A stretch of 64,000 bases of DNA from Bacteroidota bacterium (lineage in GTDB: Bacteria > Bacteroidota > Bacteroidia > 2-12-FULL-35-15). A program made the translations under genes and the position numbers. Numbering within the stretch: the first letter of the stretch is position 1; the number at the start of each line of letters is the position of its first letter. Below, one piece after another: positions 56,960 through 64,000 of the stretch. Location of the stretch: NCBI GenBank assembly GCA_947479085.1, contig CANJYB010000003.1, positions 186,001-250,000 of the forward strand. The letters run 5' to 3'. The notes below the pieces were generated by a model, which made no database searches, was not told the DNA's origin, and was given only the letters and a program-made list of their open reading frames with translations.

Positions 56960-57006
56960 CATAAACCTTTAATTTGCTTTTTTTAATAAGAAAATCTTTA
57001 TTTTTG
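56960..57006 (+). promoter_or_regulatory. Promoter of the second HTH gene with an inverted half-copy of the array core
   Basis: CATAAACCTT (56960-56969) is the reverse complement of the array core AAGGTTTATG. Next come TTTG (56973-56976) and TATTTTTG (56999-57006), a -33/-7 pair with a slightly long 22-base spacer; the ATG is 17 bases on. An array-binding protein could act here as operator binder. Confidence 0.5.
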
Positions 57007-57022
57007 CAGTAAAAATAAAATT

Positions 57023-57400
57023 ATGAAAAACAGAAAACACAGAGATGCCGATGTAATGGGCATAAACCTTGGGCAAATGATAGACGGACGGTTAAAATCT
57101 GAACGGCTTACCAAGGCAGAAATTACCAGAAAACTTGGGCGAAACGCTGGGGCTTTATATCCCATTTTGAAAAGACCTTCTATGCAAACTTACCTGCTTT
57201 GGGAAGTTTGCATTGCTCTTGGATATAATTATTTTCGCGATTTGGCAGAGGCTCTCGACAAAAAAGCGGGCCATGTTTTGGAGTCGGGTAATGTGCCGGA
57301 TAAGGAAAAAATTGCCGCACTTGAAAAAGAATTAAGTGATTTAAAAGAGTCGCATTCTTATCTTAAAAAAGCGATTGATATGCTGGCTAATAAAGGTTAA
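57023..57400 (+). CDS. Small HTH plus coiled-coil protein, paralogue of the gene at 2978-3313
   Basis: 125 residues. A basic N-terminal arm (KNRKHRD) precedes a short XRE-like helix-turn-helix (LTKAEITRKLGRNAGALYPI), the shared PSMQ motif, ALGYNYF, and a C-terminal coiled coil (EKIAALEKELSDLKESHSYL). Compared with its paralogue, spacing from the PSMQ motif to the coiled coil differs by a short insertion (DKKAGHVLESGN). It follows array B by 71 bases, so each paralogue has an array upstream of its own start. DNA-binding to the array is inferred. Its stop overlaps the convergent hydroxylase gene by 4 bases. Confidence 0.82.
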   Translation: MKNRKHRDADVMGINLGQMIDGRLKSERLTKAEITRKLGRNAGALYPILKRPSMQTYLLWEVCIALGYNYFRDLAEALDKKAGHVLESGNVPDKEKIAALEKELSDLKESHSYLKKAIDMLANKG

Positions 57401-58281
57401 TGGGTTTTGCCTTGCTTTTCTCTCAGTTGTCTGGAGGTATGCTTGCTGCCATCGTGGCTCCATCCCGGAGGGCCTAACACATACATAATTTTTGATTTAA
57501 GAGACGAAGGTTTTCTTAAATCTTTACTGATATTAATCCATTCGTGAAATACCATTTTTAGCGGATGATAAGTTTTAATGTTTTCGGTAAGTCCATACAC
57601 TACCGGGTCGTTTTCATCTTCTTTTACAAATGTGCCAAACCATTTATCCCAGATTATTAAAACCATCCCCATGTTTTTATCCAGGTATTTTACATTGCTG
57701 CCATGGTGTACCCGATGGTGAGATGGGGTGGATAAAAAATATTCAAACACTCCCAGTTTTTTTACCGTTTGAGTATGTATCAATATTCCATAAATCTGAG
57801 TGGCGGAATAAATAAACATAATATCAATGCCTTTGAATCCACATAAGGACAATGGAATAAAATAAATGAACCTGTACAACGGTTGAAATACGGAACTTCT
57901 AAAACCAACAGTGAGATTAAATTCTTCGGAGGAATGATGGGTAATATGCACCGCCCAAAACAATCTGCAATAATGGTCGATGCGATGCAACCAATAATAC
58001 ATAAAGTCTTCAGCAATCAGTAAAGTAAACCAATACAGAAATACATTTGAAATTACTCCCAAACGAAACTGAAAAAAATAATTGAGTACAATAAGGCATA
58101 CGCCTCGCACAAGTATATCAAGGGAAAGATTTAAAACAGTGAGATAAACGTTGGCAAGTGTACCTTTGGTGGAGTAATAGTGCTTTTTATGAAAGTAACT
58201 GAAAAGTATTTCGGCACCAATTACAATTACATATATAGGTGTGGTAATGGCAATTAAAACGGCTTCCCGAAATTCGTTCAT
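57397..58281 (-). CDS. Sterol desaturase / fatty acid hydroxylase superfamily membrane protein
   Basis: 294 residues with several membrane helices and the eight-histidine di-iron signature: HRIDHYCRLFWAVHITHHSSEEFN region (HxxxH and HxxHH) and SHHRVHHG (HHxxHH). Members hydroxylate or desaturate lipids, sterols or carotenoids. The start overlaps the exosortase stop (ATGA), so the two are translated together. A lipid modified by this enzyme might serve the exosortase pathway; that is inference. Confidence 0.88.
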   Translation of the reverse strand: MNEFREAVLIAITTPIYVIVIGAEILFSYFHKKHYYSTKGTLANVYLTVLNLSLDILVRGVCLIVLNYFFQFRLGVISNVFLYWFTLLIAEDFMYYWLHRIDHYCRLFWAVHITHHSSEEFNLTVGFRSSVFQPLYRFIYFIPLSLCGFKGIDIMFIYSATQIYGILIHTQTVKKLGVFEYFLSTPSHHRVHHGSNVKYLDKNMGMVLIIWDKWFGTFVKEDENDPVVYGLTENIKTYHPLKMVFHEWINISKDLRKPSSLKSKIMYVLGPPGWSHDGSKHTSRQLREKQGKTH

Positions 58282-58796
58282 GCAACTTTCTTATTCGAAA
58301 ATTTATTTACCCATAGTATCCATAACATAAAAATGTATGCATAAATAATTATGGTAAAAGTGTAAGCGTGATTGAATTCGGTCCAGGCTCTGCTGTGGGT
58401 GTCTAAAATGGCCAGAAAAACCAAACGCAATGCGTTTAAAAACTCGATGCTTAAAATTCCTGAAATGATGTATATCAATTTGTATTTCCAGTTTCCTTTG
58501 TAAGAAACAATAAAACCTGTAAATAAAGCAAACAGTACTATTCCATTGCAACTATCGCCAACCCAAAGACCACCACTACCATCTATACCAATTAACCTGT
58601 CGGCACCGGTAAATACGCTGTAGTTAAATAATTCCAATATCCATTTTGAAATGGATATAGTTACATCAATAACAAATAAATCAACGGTTTCTAACGGGTG
58701 AACCCACCAATAATAAACAAAATACCAGGAAATGTAAAAGAGGAAAATAAAAATTATAAACTTTATGCTTGGGTTTTTCAGGAAGGAAACATTCAT
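58278..58796 (-). CDS. Exosortase/archaeosortase family protein (XrtX-like)
   Basis: 172 residues, about seven membrane helices, a minimal exosortase. The catalytic triad is visible: C83 in GDSCNGIVLFALFTG, R124 in FLNALRLVFLA and H143 in EFNHAYTFTIIIY. Exosortases cleave and transfer proteins with a C-terminal sorting tail. The gene just upstream encodes a protein with a PID-CTERM-like tail, its presumed substrate, and the gene downstream overlaps by 4 bases. XrtX assignment rests on the substrate tail type and size. Confidence 0.87.
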   Translation of the reverse strand: MNVSFLKNPSIKFIIFIFLFYISWYFVYYWWVHPLETVDLFVIDVTISISKWILELFNYSVFTGADRLIGIDGSGGLWVGDSCNGIVLFALFTGFIVSYKGNWKYKLIYIISGILSIEFLNALRLVFLAILDTHSRAWTEFNHAYTFTIIIYAYIFMLWILWVNKFSNKKVA

Positions 58797-58811
58797 CGTT
58801 CATTACAAAAT

Positions 58812-58844
58812 AAAAGAAACCTTCCTAACAGGAAGGTTTCTTTT
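58812..58844 (-). terminator. Terminator overlapping the stop codon of the PID-CTERM gene
   Basis: A 15-bp stem AAAAGAAACCTTCCT / AGGAAGGTTTCTTTT with a 3-base loop contains the TAG of the upstream gene. On the minus strand it is followed by ATTTTG. It would reduce transcription into the exosortase gene relative to its substrate. Confidence 0.75.
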
Positions 58845-59061
58845 TTGTAAGATCATACATTTTTTTTCCACCAAATGCAGCACCTGCAATTAGTAAAAAA
58901 CTAACTCCGCCATCTAAAGGTACAGGGCACGGAGGGAAAGGACCACCGCAAGGTTTAGCATGTCCCATGCCTCCACCCATTCCGGCAAAACTGTTTGATA
59001 TAAATAATGGTGAACCAATCAGCATTATTACCAGCGTTAATTTTAATATCGTTTTTTTCAT
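58825..59061 (-). CDS. PID-CTERM-like exosortase substrate
   Basis: 78 residues: signal peptide (cleaved after NSFA), a Gly/Pro/Cys-rich mature part (GMGGGMGHAKPCGG, PFPPCP), then the sorting tail PVPLDGGVSFLLIAGAAFGG followed by KKMYD and a basic end. This is the PID-CTERM layout (P-[IL]-D-G-G, small hydrophobic helix, lysines). It is thus almost entirely sorting signals. Located 42 bases after a T9SS protein gene and 28 before the exosortase gene on the same strand. Confidence 0.85.
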   Translation of the reverse strand: MKKTILKLTLVIMLIGSPLFISNSFAGMGGGMGHAKPCGGPFPPCPVPLDGGVSFLLIAGAAFGGKKMYDLTKKKPSC

Positions 59062-59103
59062 GATTATAGGATTTATTTCTAAAATTTATAGTTTGTTATT
59101 TTT

Positions 59104-61506
59104 TTATTTTACGAATTTCTTAATGATAGTACCTTTTGAAGATTCAACTTTTACAAGATACATTCCTTTGTAACCTTCAGGTAATGTTACATTAACTGTT
59201 TGATTAGATGCCTCTACATTGATAGCATCAACAATAGTCTGCCCAATCATATTGATAACACTTACCGAAGCTGATGTAATTTCAGCAAAGTTAAAGTTGA
59301 TTATATTTCCCTGTATTGTAGGTAATATTTCCACTTCATTTACCGGTTTAACAATAGATGCAGTTGAAATTAATGATTTGCAGTTTCCTGATTTGCTGAA
59401 ATGAATTACAAAGCGATTAGCATCATCACCAGCATTTAATTTGAATGAATAAACAGGAGTGGCTGTTAAATCAATTGTCTGATTTAATAATTTATCTTCC
59501 AATTTAACACAGGTAAATTCATTCAGGAAATCAAAACCTTTAGCTTCAATTTTATAGTACCCGGAAATTCCGGCAACTGCAGAAACAGGCATATCATAAG
59601 AAGTATTGTTTGCATTAAAAACATCAATCACAGATTTGTTACCATCAATAGTAGTATAGATACTTGGAGCAGCCATCATCGGGCTTTTTCTGAACCAGTG
59701 GTCTTTTCCGGCATCAAATCCATCTGTTGCATCTGTAGATGCAGCCACTTTCATAGTATGAGAAAATGTGTTGCGGGCATCGTTACCCGAAAGTTTCAAA
59801 GTAAAATAAGGCTCCACTTCTGTTGTTCTTAAAGAACTGTTGGTTGCTGTTGTTTTTGCACTTTCATTTACGTTCAATGTTGCAGAAGCATTAAGCGTAT
59901 AAACCCAGAAACCCTGTGAAGAACCTATTACTGTTCCTGCTCCGAAATTAGTGTAGCTCCCTGCAGTATAATCAAACATATCAATAGTTGGGTCAAGGTT
60001 AGTAGAAGCAGCCAAAACTGAGTTCCAGGAAATACTTGAAGCAAAAGGGTTACCTACAAGATTGGAACTTCCGGTAGGGTAGGCTGATGTAAAAGAAATT
60101 AAACTGGTAAGGTTTTGATTTCCCTGGTTTGGAACTCCTATTGAATTTAAAGTCAGATTAGGAATACTTGAATAAAAGAAATCGTTGGAAAGATAAACTT
60201 CAAATCCTTTTCCAGTAGTTAAGGGATCACTTGAGGATGTTACAGGCACAAAATCATTCGAAGGCTCGTTCCAAGTAAAAGCTGACGGCTGTTGAAAAGG
60301 AGGATTGTAAGTATAGCTGATGGCAGGTAATTCATCATCCCAGTCAACAAAAGTTGAACCTTGAACCGGAGAAGATAAATCTGTCCAGGTCGTATCTCTA
60401 GCAGTTATAAAACGATTAATAATAAAGTTTCCACTCATTGAACTTCCGCTAACAACGGGCGCAATTCTTGCAGTTCTTGTTGCTGTAGAGATTAATGTAA
60501 AACTATTTCCATTAGTATTGAAATTTCCTTGGGACATTGTTAAAACATCATTCAAAACATAAATTCCACTGGTAATGGAAACCCCACCACTTGAATTATT
60601 AATAGTTAATTGCTCAAAAGTAGTTGTTCCGCTTCCGGATAAAGTTTGAGCAGAAGAACCATTAAATGTAACGGGATGGTTGGCAGATGCTGAGAAAGAA
60701 CCGTTTTTTACCCAGTTACCTCCTACAGAGATATCGAAATTTGCAGAATTTAAAGTAGCTCCTGCATTAATTGTAAGGTTTTTGGTGCAAATAAGATTTT
60801 GAGTCAAGGCTTTGGTTCCAGAGCCTCCTGAAATAATTAAGTTGGAATAACTTGAACCTGCCATTGGTTTAGGCACATTTCCATTTCCATAATTAATAAT
60901 TACAGTATTGTTTGCAGCTGAAGGATTAAATAAACCTGCTGCAGAAGTAAAACCGTTAACAGTTAATGTTAGTGTTGAGCCAGCACCATTTAACCAGGTA
61001 GAGGTAGCTGTAAGAAGAGATCCGCCCATACTATAAGTACCTAAGTTAGTAACTGTTCTATTTGCCGCCACTTGGGTAGTAGAACTTAATTTACTAATTA
61101 CCGATGAAGATGATATAGTTCTGTTTGAATTAAAGATATACCTTGCTGTCCCAACTGTGGTTCCGGTAACTGTAAGTAAAGTGCCTCCAGTTCCGAACTG
61201 AATTTGTCCTGTCCCTTTTTCCTCTCCGGAAGAACTTAAGGTATAATTACCTATGCACTGTATAAAAACATTTGCTAAAAATTGAAAAGAACCATTTACA
61301 ACCAAATGTCTGCAATTAGCAGTTGCCGAAATGGTGATATTGTGTCCCGCAAGTATTGTTAAGTCATCAGCAGTAGTTGGGATTCCTGCAGGAGACCATG
61401 TAGTGGCTGTGGTCCAAAGACCACTTGAAGCGGAAACGCGAGGGATACTGAAAGCACTTATTGAAATACTTAAAGTAAATAAACAAAGGGTAATAATCTT
61501 TTTCAT
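59104..61506 (-). CDS. T9SS-secreted beta-solenoid/adhesin-like protein
   Basis: 800 residues. Signal peptide (MKKIITLCLFTLSISISAFS), a start segment SSGLWTTATTWSPAGIPTTA typical of surface beta-helix proteins, a long Ser/Thr/Asn-rich region of short beta strands (about 30-340), a second beta domain (about 350-700) and a type A-like sorting domain (SVSVINMIGQTIV...EGYKGMYLVKVES...IIKKFVK). The YPNP motif is replaced by EILPTIQG. It may be an adhesin or part of the extracellular matrix. It is first in the minus-strand unit that includes the exosortase pair. Confidence 0.85.
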   Translation of the reverse strand: MKKIITLCLFTLSISISAFSIPRVSASSGLWTTATTWSPAGIPTTADDLTILAGHNITISATANCRHLVVNGSFQFLANVFIQCIGNYTLSSSGEEKGTGQIQFGTGGTLLTVTGTTVGTARYIFNSNRTISSSSVISKLSSTTQVAANRTVTNLGTYSMGGSLLTATSTWLNGAGSTLTLTVNGFTSAAGLFNPSAANNTVIINYGNGNVPKPMAGSSYSNLIISGGSGTKALTQNLICTKNLTINAGATLNSANFDISVGGNWVKNGSFSASANHPVTFNGSSAQTLSGSGTTTFEQLTINNSSGGVSITSGIYVLNDVLTMSQGNFNTNGNSFTLISTATRTARIAPVVSGSSMSGNFIINRFITARDTTWTDLSSPVQGSTFVDWDDELPAISYTYNPPFQQPSAFTWNEPSNDFVPVTSSSDPLTTGKGFEVYLSNDFFYSSIPNLTLNSIGVPNQGNQNLTSLISFTSAYPTGSSNLVGNPFASSISWNSVLAASTNLDPTIDMFDYTAGSYTNFGAGTVIGSSQGFWVYTLNASATLNVNESAKTTATNSSLRTTEVEPYFTLKLSGNDARNTFSHTMKVAASTDATDGFDAGKDHWFRKSPMMAAPSIYTTIDGNKSVIDVFNANNTSYDMPVSAVAGISGYYKIEAKGFDFLNEFTCVKLEDKLLNQTIDLTATPVYSFKLNAGDDANRFVIHFSKSGNCKSLISTASIVKPVNEVEILPTIQGNIINFNFAEITSASVSVINMIGQTIVDAINVEASNQTVNVTLPEGYKGMYLVKVESSKGTIIKKFVK

Positions 61507-61529
61507 AGTTGTTAATTTTATTATTGGTG

Positions 61530-61558
61530 CAAATATAAGATATTATTTTTAATTCCAA
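61530..61558 (-). promoter_or_regulatory. Promoter of the T9SS / PID-CTERM / exosortase unit
   Basis: On the minus strand TTG (61558-61556), 18-base spacer, TATATTTG (61537-61530), 23 bases before the ATG. No other clear promoter lies between 61506 and the exosortase gene, except the 42-base gap at 59062-59103. Confidence 0.6.
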
Positions 61559-61686
61559 TTTTTTTTTGAGACTAAACTTAGCCCTTAAAAAAATATTCAC
61601 GACAAAAGCAAACCAATGCTATTTAACCGTTTTTAGTAAAAATAGTTATTTTCTTGCAGTTAAAACAATTACAAACCTGGTAATAA

Positions 61687-62250
61687 CTATAACAAATTTA
61701 AAATTTCATTGCTTAAGGGATTGGTTGCTGAGTTATAAAACTTTATCAATATTCCCCTTTCATCAATTAAATATTTGTTGAAATTCCATTTTGGTGGCTC
61801 CTCGTTCCAGCCATTTTCTTTTTTGTCGGTCAACCATTTATAAACCGGATTTTGATTTATACCAATCACATCCGATTTTTCAAATAATGGAAAAGTAACA
61901 TGGAAATTTAAACTGCAGAAATTTTTGATTTCTGCATTCGTTCCGGGCTCCTGTCCTCCAAAGTTATCGGAAGGGAAGCCCAGTACAATAATTTTATTTC
62001 CATAGGAAGAATTCAACTCGTTCAGTTCTGTATATTGTGGCGTATACCCACATTCGGAAGCGGTATTCACTATCAATATTTTTTTGCCTTTGAAAGTTGA
62101 AAAATCAATTTCATTTCCTTCTATGGATTTAATTTTAAAATCATAAAAGGAGGTTGCATTTGGATTCATAGAAATATTTTTTGGTCTTGTTTTTATTCCT
62201 TTAAGTGCAAGTGATTTCAGAAAAAAATACTTTAGTTTGGCTATTATCAT
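61687..62250 (-). CDS. Glutathione peroxidase-family thiol peroxidase
   Basis: 187 residues. Peroxidatic C67 in VNTASECGYTPQY, Q100 in GFPSDNFGGQEPG, W155/N156 in PPKWNFNKYL: the full Cys/Gln/Trp/Asn tetrad. It uses cysteine, so probably thioredoxin rather than glutathione is the reductant, with C112 a possible resolving residue. The first 27 residues are a basic extension; a start at M28 (62169) would give the usual length. The start used here is 2 bases after the helicase stop, implying coupling. Confidence 0.9.
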   Translation of the reverse strand: MIIAKLKYFFLKSLALKGIKTRPKNISMNPNATSFYDFKIKSIEGNEIDFSTFKGKKILIVNTASECGYTPQYTELNELNSSYGNKIIVLGFPSDNFGGQEPGTNAEIKNFCSLNFHVTFPLFEKSDVIGINQNPVYKWLTDKKENGWNEEPPKWNFNKYLIDERGILIKFYNSATNPLSNEILNLL

Positions 62251-62252
62251 TT

Positions 62253-64000
62253 TCAGTTTACAATATTTAATTTTGCAAACTTTATCAATAATTGTTTTTG
62301 TCCCACCCCCTCAAAAAAAACTGTTGCTTTATTGTTCGGAAAATCTCCTTCTATATTAATTACTTTTCCGTTACCAAACCTATCGTGTTGCACCTGCATG
62401 CCCACCTGCAAATGCCGTAAACTTTCGGTATCAAATTCAGAAGTGTTTTTTGAAGCAGCATTAGCTTTCACCAGGTTTTTGCCAATCACCGGTCGCTGGG
62501 TATAGGTTGGTTTTGCTTTACCAGTGGTTAGTTTTGGTTTGGATGAAAAAGCCGAATCGCCAAACATCCTGCCTGAATTTTCCAGCGGAAGTTCCACATA
62601 TCTTTCATCCAGTTCTTCTATAAACCGGCTTGGTTCGCTGTATATCAAGTTACCCCATTTATATCGGGTGGTAGAATAGGAGAGGGTCACTCTTTTTTCT
62701 GCTCTTGTTATTGCAACATAAAATAACCTTCTTTCTTCTTCCAGGTCTGCTCTGTCGGTTAAAGCCATTTGCGAAGGGAAAAGATTTTCTTCCAGACCAA
62801 CTATGTAAACATACTGAAATTCCAACCCTTTGGCAGCATGTATGGTCATTAAGGTCACTTTATTTCTATCCTCTTCTGTCTCCGCATTTTTATCTGCATC
62901 AGTCAGCAGGGCAATATCCTGCATAAAAATATCTAAGGTTGGTTCCTTAGTGATTGTTGATTGTTGATTTTTGATTGCTGATTGTTCTTCATTTGCAAAA
63001 AGCGATTCTATTTTCAATTCCTGATTTTCAACTTTTTTCTCTTTACTATCTTCGTCAATTTGAAATTTGAAATTTGAAATCTCCTCCTCATCTGCTGCAA
63101 AATCTTTCACATCAATTTCACTTTCCGAAAATTCTTTAATCCCGTTCAGCAATTCCTGGATGTTTTCATGTCGACTCACTCCTTCCGGAGATTTATCGGC
63201 ATACAAATCTCTTAAAATACCTGAATGCACTGCAATGTGGTTTCCAAGGTCGTAAGCATTTTGATAATATAACATAGCCGAAAAACTTTTTATCATCGTT
63301 GCGAATTCATCAACTTTAGCTTTAGCTCCTGCATTCAAACCGATATTAAATTCATTAATATTTTCGACCACCTTCCAAAGGCTGATGTTATGGTCGTTTG
63401 CAGCTACCACTATTTTATCAATAGTAGTATCGCCTATTCCCCTGGCAGGATAATTAATAATTCTTTTCAGCGATTCTTCATCGTTATTATTTATTGTAAG
63501 CCGGTAATACGCCAGCAAATCTTTTATTTCCTTCCGCTGATAAAACGAAACTCCACCATAAATCCGGTAAGCAATATTTTGTTTTCTAAGCGCCTCCTCC
63601 ATTGCTCTCGATTGCGCATTGGTACGATACAATATGGCAAAATGTTTATTCATTGCCTGCTCGTTCATCTTGGTTTCAAAAATGGAACTGGCTACAAAAC
63701 TTCCTTCCTGGTTATCGCTTTCCGCCCTTACCACTTTTATTATTTCCCCTTCGGGATTAGCAGTAAAACTATTTTTCTTGAGCTGCTCTTTATTTTTCGA
63801 AATCACCGAATTGGCAGCTCCTACAATGTTTTTAGTAGAACGATAATTTTGCTCCAGTTTATACATGTGCAGTTCCGGATAATCTTTTTCAAAATTCAAA
63901 ATGTTCTGAATATTGGCTCCGCGAAACGAATAAATACTTTGCGCATCATCACCCACCACACATATATTACGGAAGGCAGCCGCCAACTGTTTCACTATCA
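62253..64000 (-). CDS. UvrD/PcrA-type DNA helicase (N-terminal part outside window)
   Basis: The frame stays open to the window edge, so the Walker A part is missing. Visible: CVVGDDAQSIYSFRGANIQN (motif III), LEQNYRST, MTIHAAKGLEFQYVYIVGLE (motif V), EEERRLFYVAITRAEKRV (motif VI), and a C-terminal Tudor-like domain (VGMQVQHDRFGNGKVI). It unwinds DNA in repair. An insertion at about residues 305-350 of the visible part is encoded by simple repeats (TTTGAAATTTGAAAT-type and ATTGTTGATTTTTGATT-type) like those between genes. Confidence 0.9.
   Translation of the reverse strand, partial: IVKQLAAAFRNICVVGDDAQSIYSFRGANIQNILNFEKDYPELHMYKLEQNYRSTKNIVGAANSVISKNKEQLKKNSFTANPEGEIIKVVRAESDNQEGSFVASSIFETKMNEQAMNKHFAILYRTNAQSRAMEEALRKQNIAYRIYGGVSFYQRKEIKDLLAYYRLTINNNDEESLKRIINYPARGIGDTTIDKIVVAANDHNISLWKVVENINEFNIGLNAGAKAKVDEFATMIKSFSAMLYYQNAYDLGNHIAVHSGILRDLYADKSPEGVSRHENIQELLNGIKEFSESEIDVKDFAADEEEISNFKFQIDEDSKEKKVENQELKIESLFANEEQSAIKNQQSTITKEPTLDIFMQDIALLTDADKNAETEEDRNKVTLMTIHAAKGLEFQYVYIVGLEENLFPSQMALTDRADLEEERRLFYVAITRAEKRVTLSYSTTRYKWGNLIYSEPSRFIEELDERYVELPLENSGRMFGDSAFSSKPKLTTGKAKPTYTQRPVIGKNLVKANAASKNTSEFDTESLRHLQVGMQVQHDRFGNGKVINIEGDFPNNKATVFFEGVGQKQLLIKFAKLNIVN
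62940..63080. repeat. Intergenic-type simple repeats inside the helicase coding region
   Basis: GATTGTTGATTGTTGATTTT, TTGATTGCTGATTGTTC and AATTTGAAATTTGAAATTTG sequences lie in frame within the gene. They encode the KIESLFANEEQSAIKNQQST-like low-complexity insertion. Similar repeats lie outside genes at about 4954-4980. Confidence 0.6.

Overview
The window is AT-rich chromosomal DNA of a Bacteroidota bacterium, probably an environmental, free-living lineage. Four things point there: C-terminal type IX secretion (T9SS) sorting domains on three large secreted proteins and one remnant; families typical of the phylum (TPR/PD40/OmpA proteins, an XrtX-like exosortase with a PID-CTERM-like substrate, FucP/NagP-type sugar transport); near absence of Shine-Dalgarno sites; and -7 elements of the Bacteroidota form TAnnTTTG before many genes. 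I found no rRNA, tRNA, CRISPR array, intact insertion sequence or prophage.

Layout. 1-2.7 kb: end of a surface polysaccharide locus (O-antigen ligase, DegT aminotransferase, PglC-like sugar transferase), then a T9SS sorting-domain remnant. 3-5 kb: a small HTH/coiled-coil gene with a 21-bp repeat array upstream, a secreted protein and an exosortase-associated-type membrane protein. 5-8 kb: glyA and a 2-oxoacid dehydrogenase E2. 8-18.7 kb: five tandem TPR/PD40 envelope paralogues, the first broken by a nonsense codon. 18.7-25.6 kb: DEDDh exonuclease, FAH-family enzyme, two DUF4197 proteins, two universal stress proteins, a nucleoside phosphorylase and a SirB1-like protein. 25.6-27.2 kb: gene-free DNA with repeated RNA-like hairpins, a 21/22-bp array and a nested palindrome. 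27.2-32.7 kb: an 1831-residue T9SS protein. 33.4-41.8 kb: a six-gene operon whose enzymes fit stepwise breakdown of the N-glycan core (sugar importer, ROK kinase, GH20 hexosaminidase, glycosylasparaginase, CutC-like protein, GH2 beta-mannosidase). 41.8-57 kb: lpxD, an acyltransferase, ruvC, a flippase-like protein with a GT2 enzyme, an ABC permease, a PASTA/T9SS/pseudouridine synthase group, and more 21-bp arrays. 57-64 kb: a second HTH/coiled-coil gene with its own array, then, on the minus strand, a T9SS protein, PID-CTERM substrate, exosortase and fatty-acid hydroxylase-like gene, followed by a UvrD-type helicase and a glutathione peroxidase.

The best candidate for an undescribed system is the pairing of small HTH/coiled-coil proteins with upstream tandem arrays of exactly 21-bp units (two helical turns). 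The two proteins (2978-3313 and 57023-57400) are clear homologues, yet their arrays have different consensus sequences, each containing a TCA...TGA dyad. Two further arrays with 21-bp period (32.9 and 46.6 kb) and one with 21/22-bp period (26.3 kb) have no HTH gene beside them. In both HTH-linked arrays the would-be third codon positions are the most conserved, so the long open frames across them are probably a by-product of the period rather than genes.
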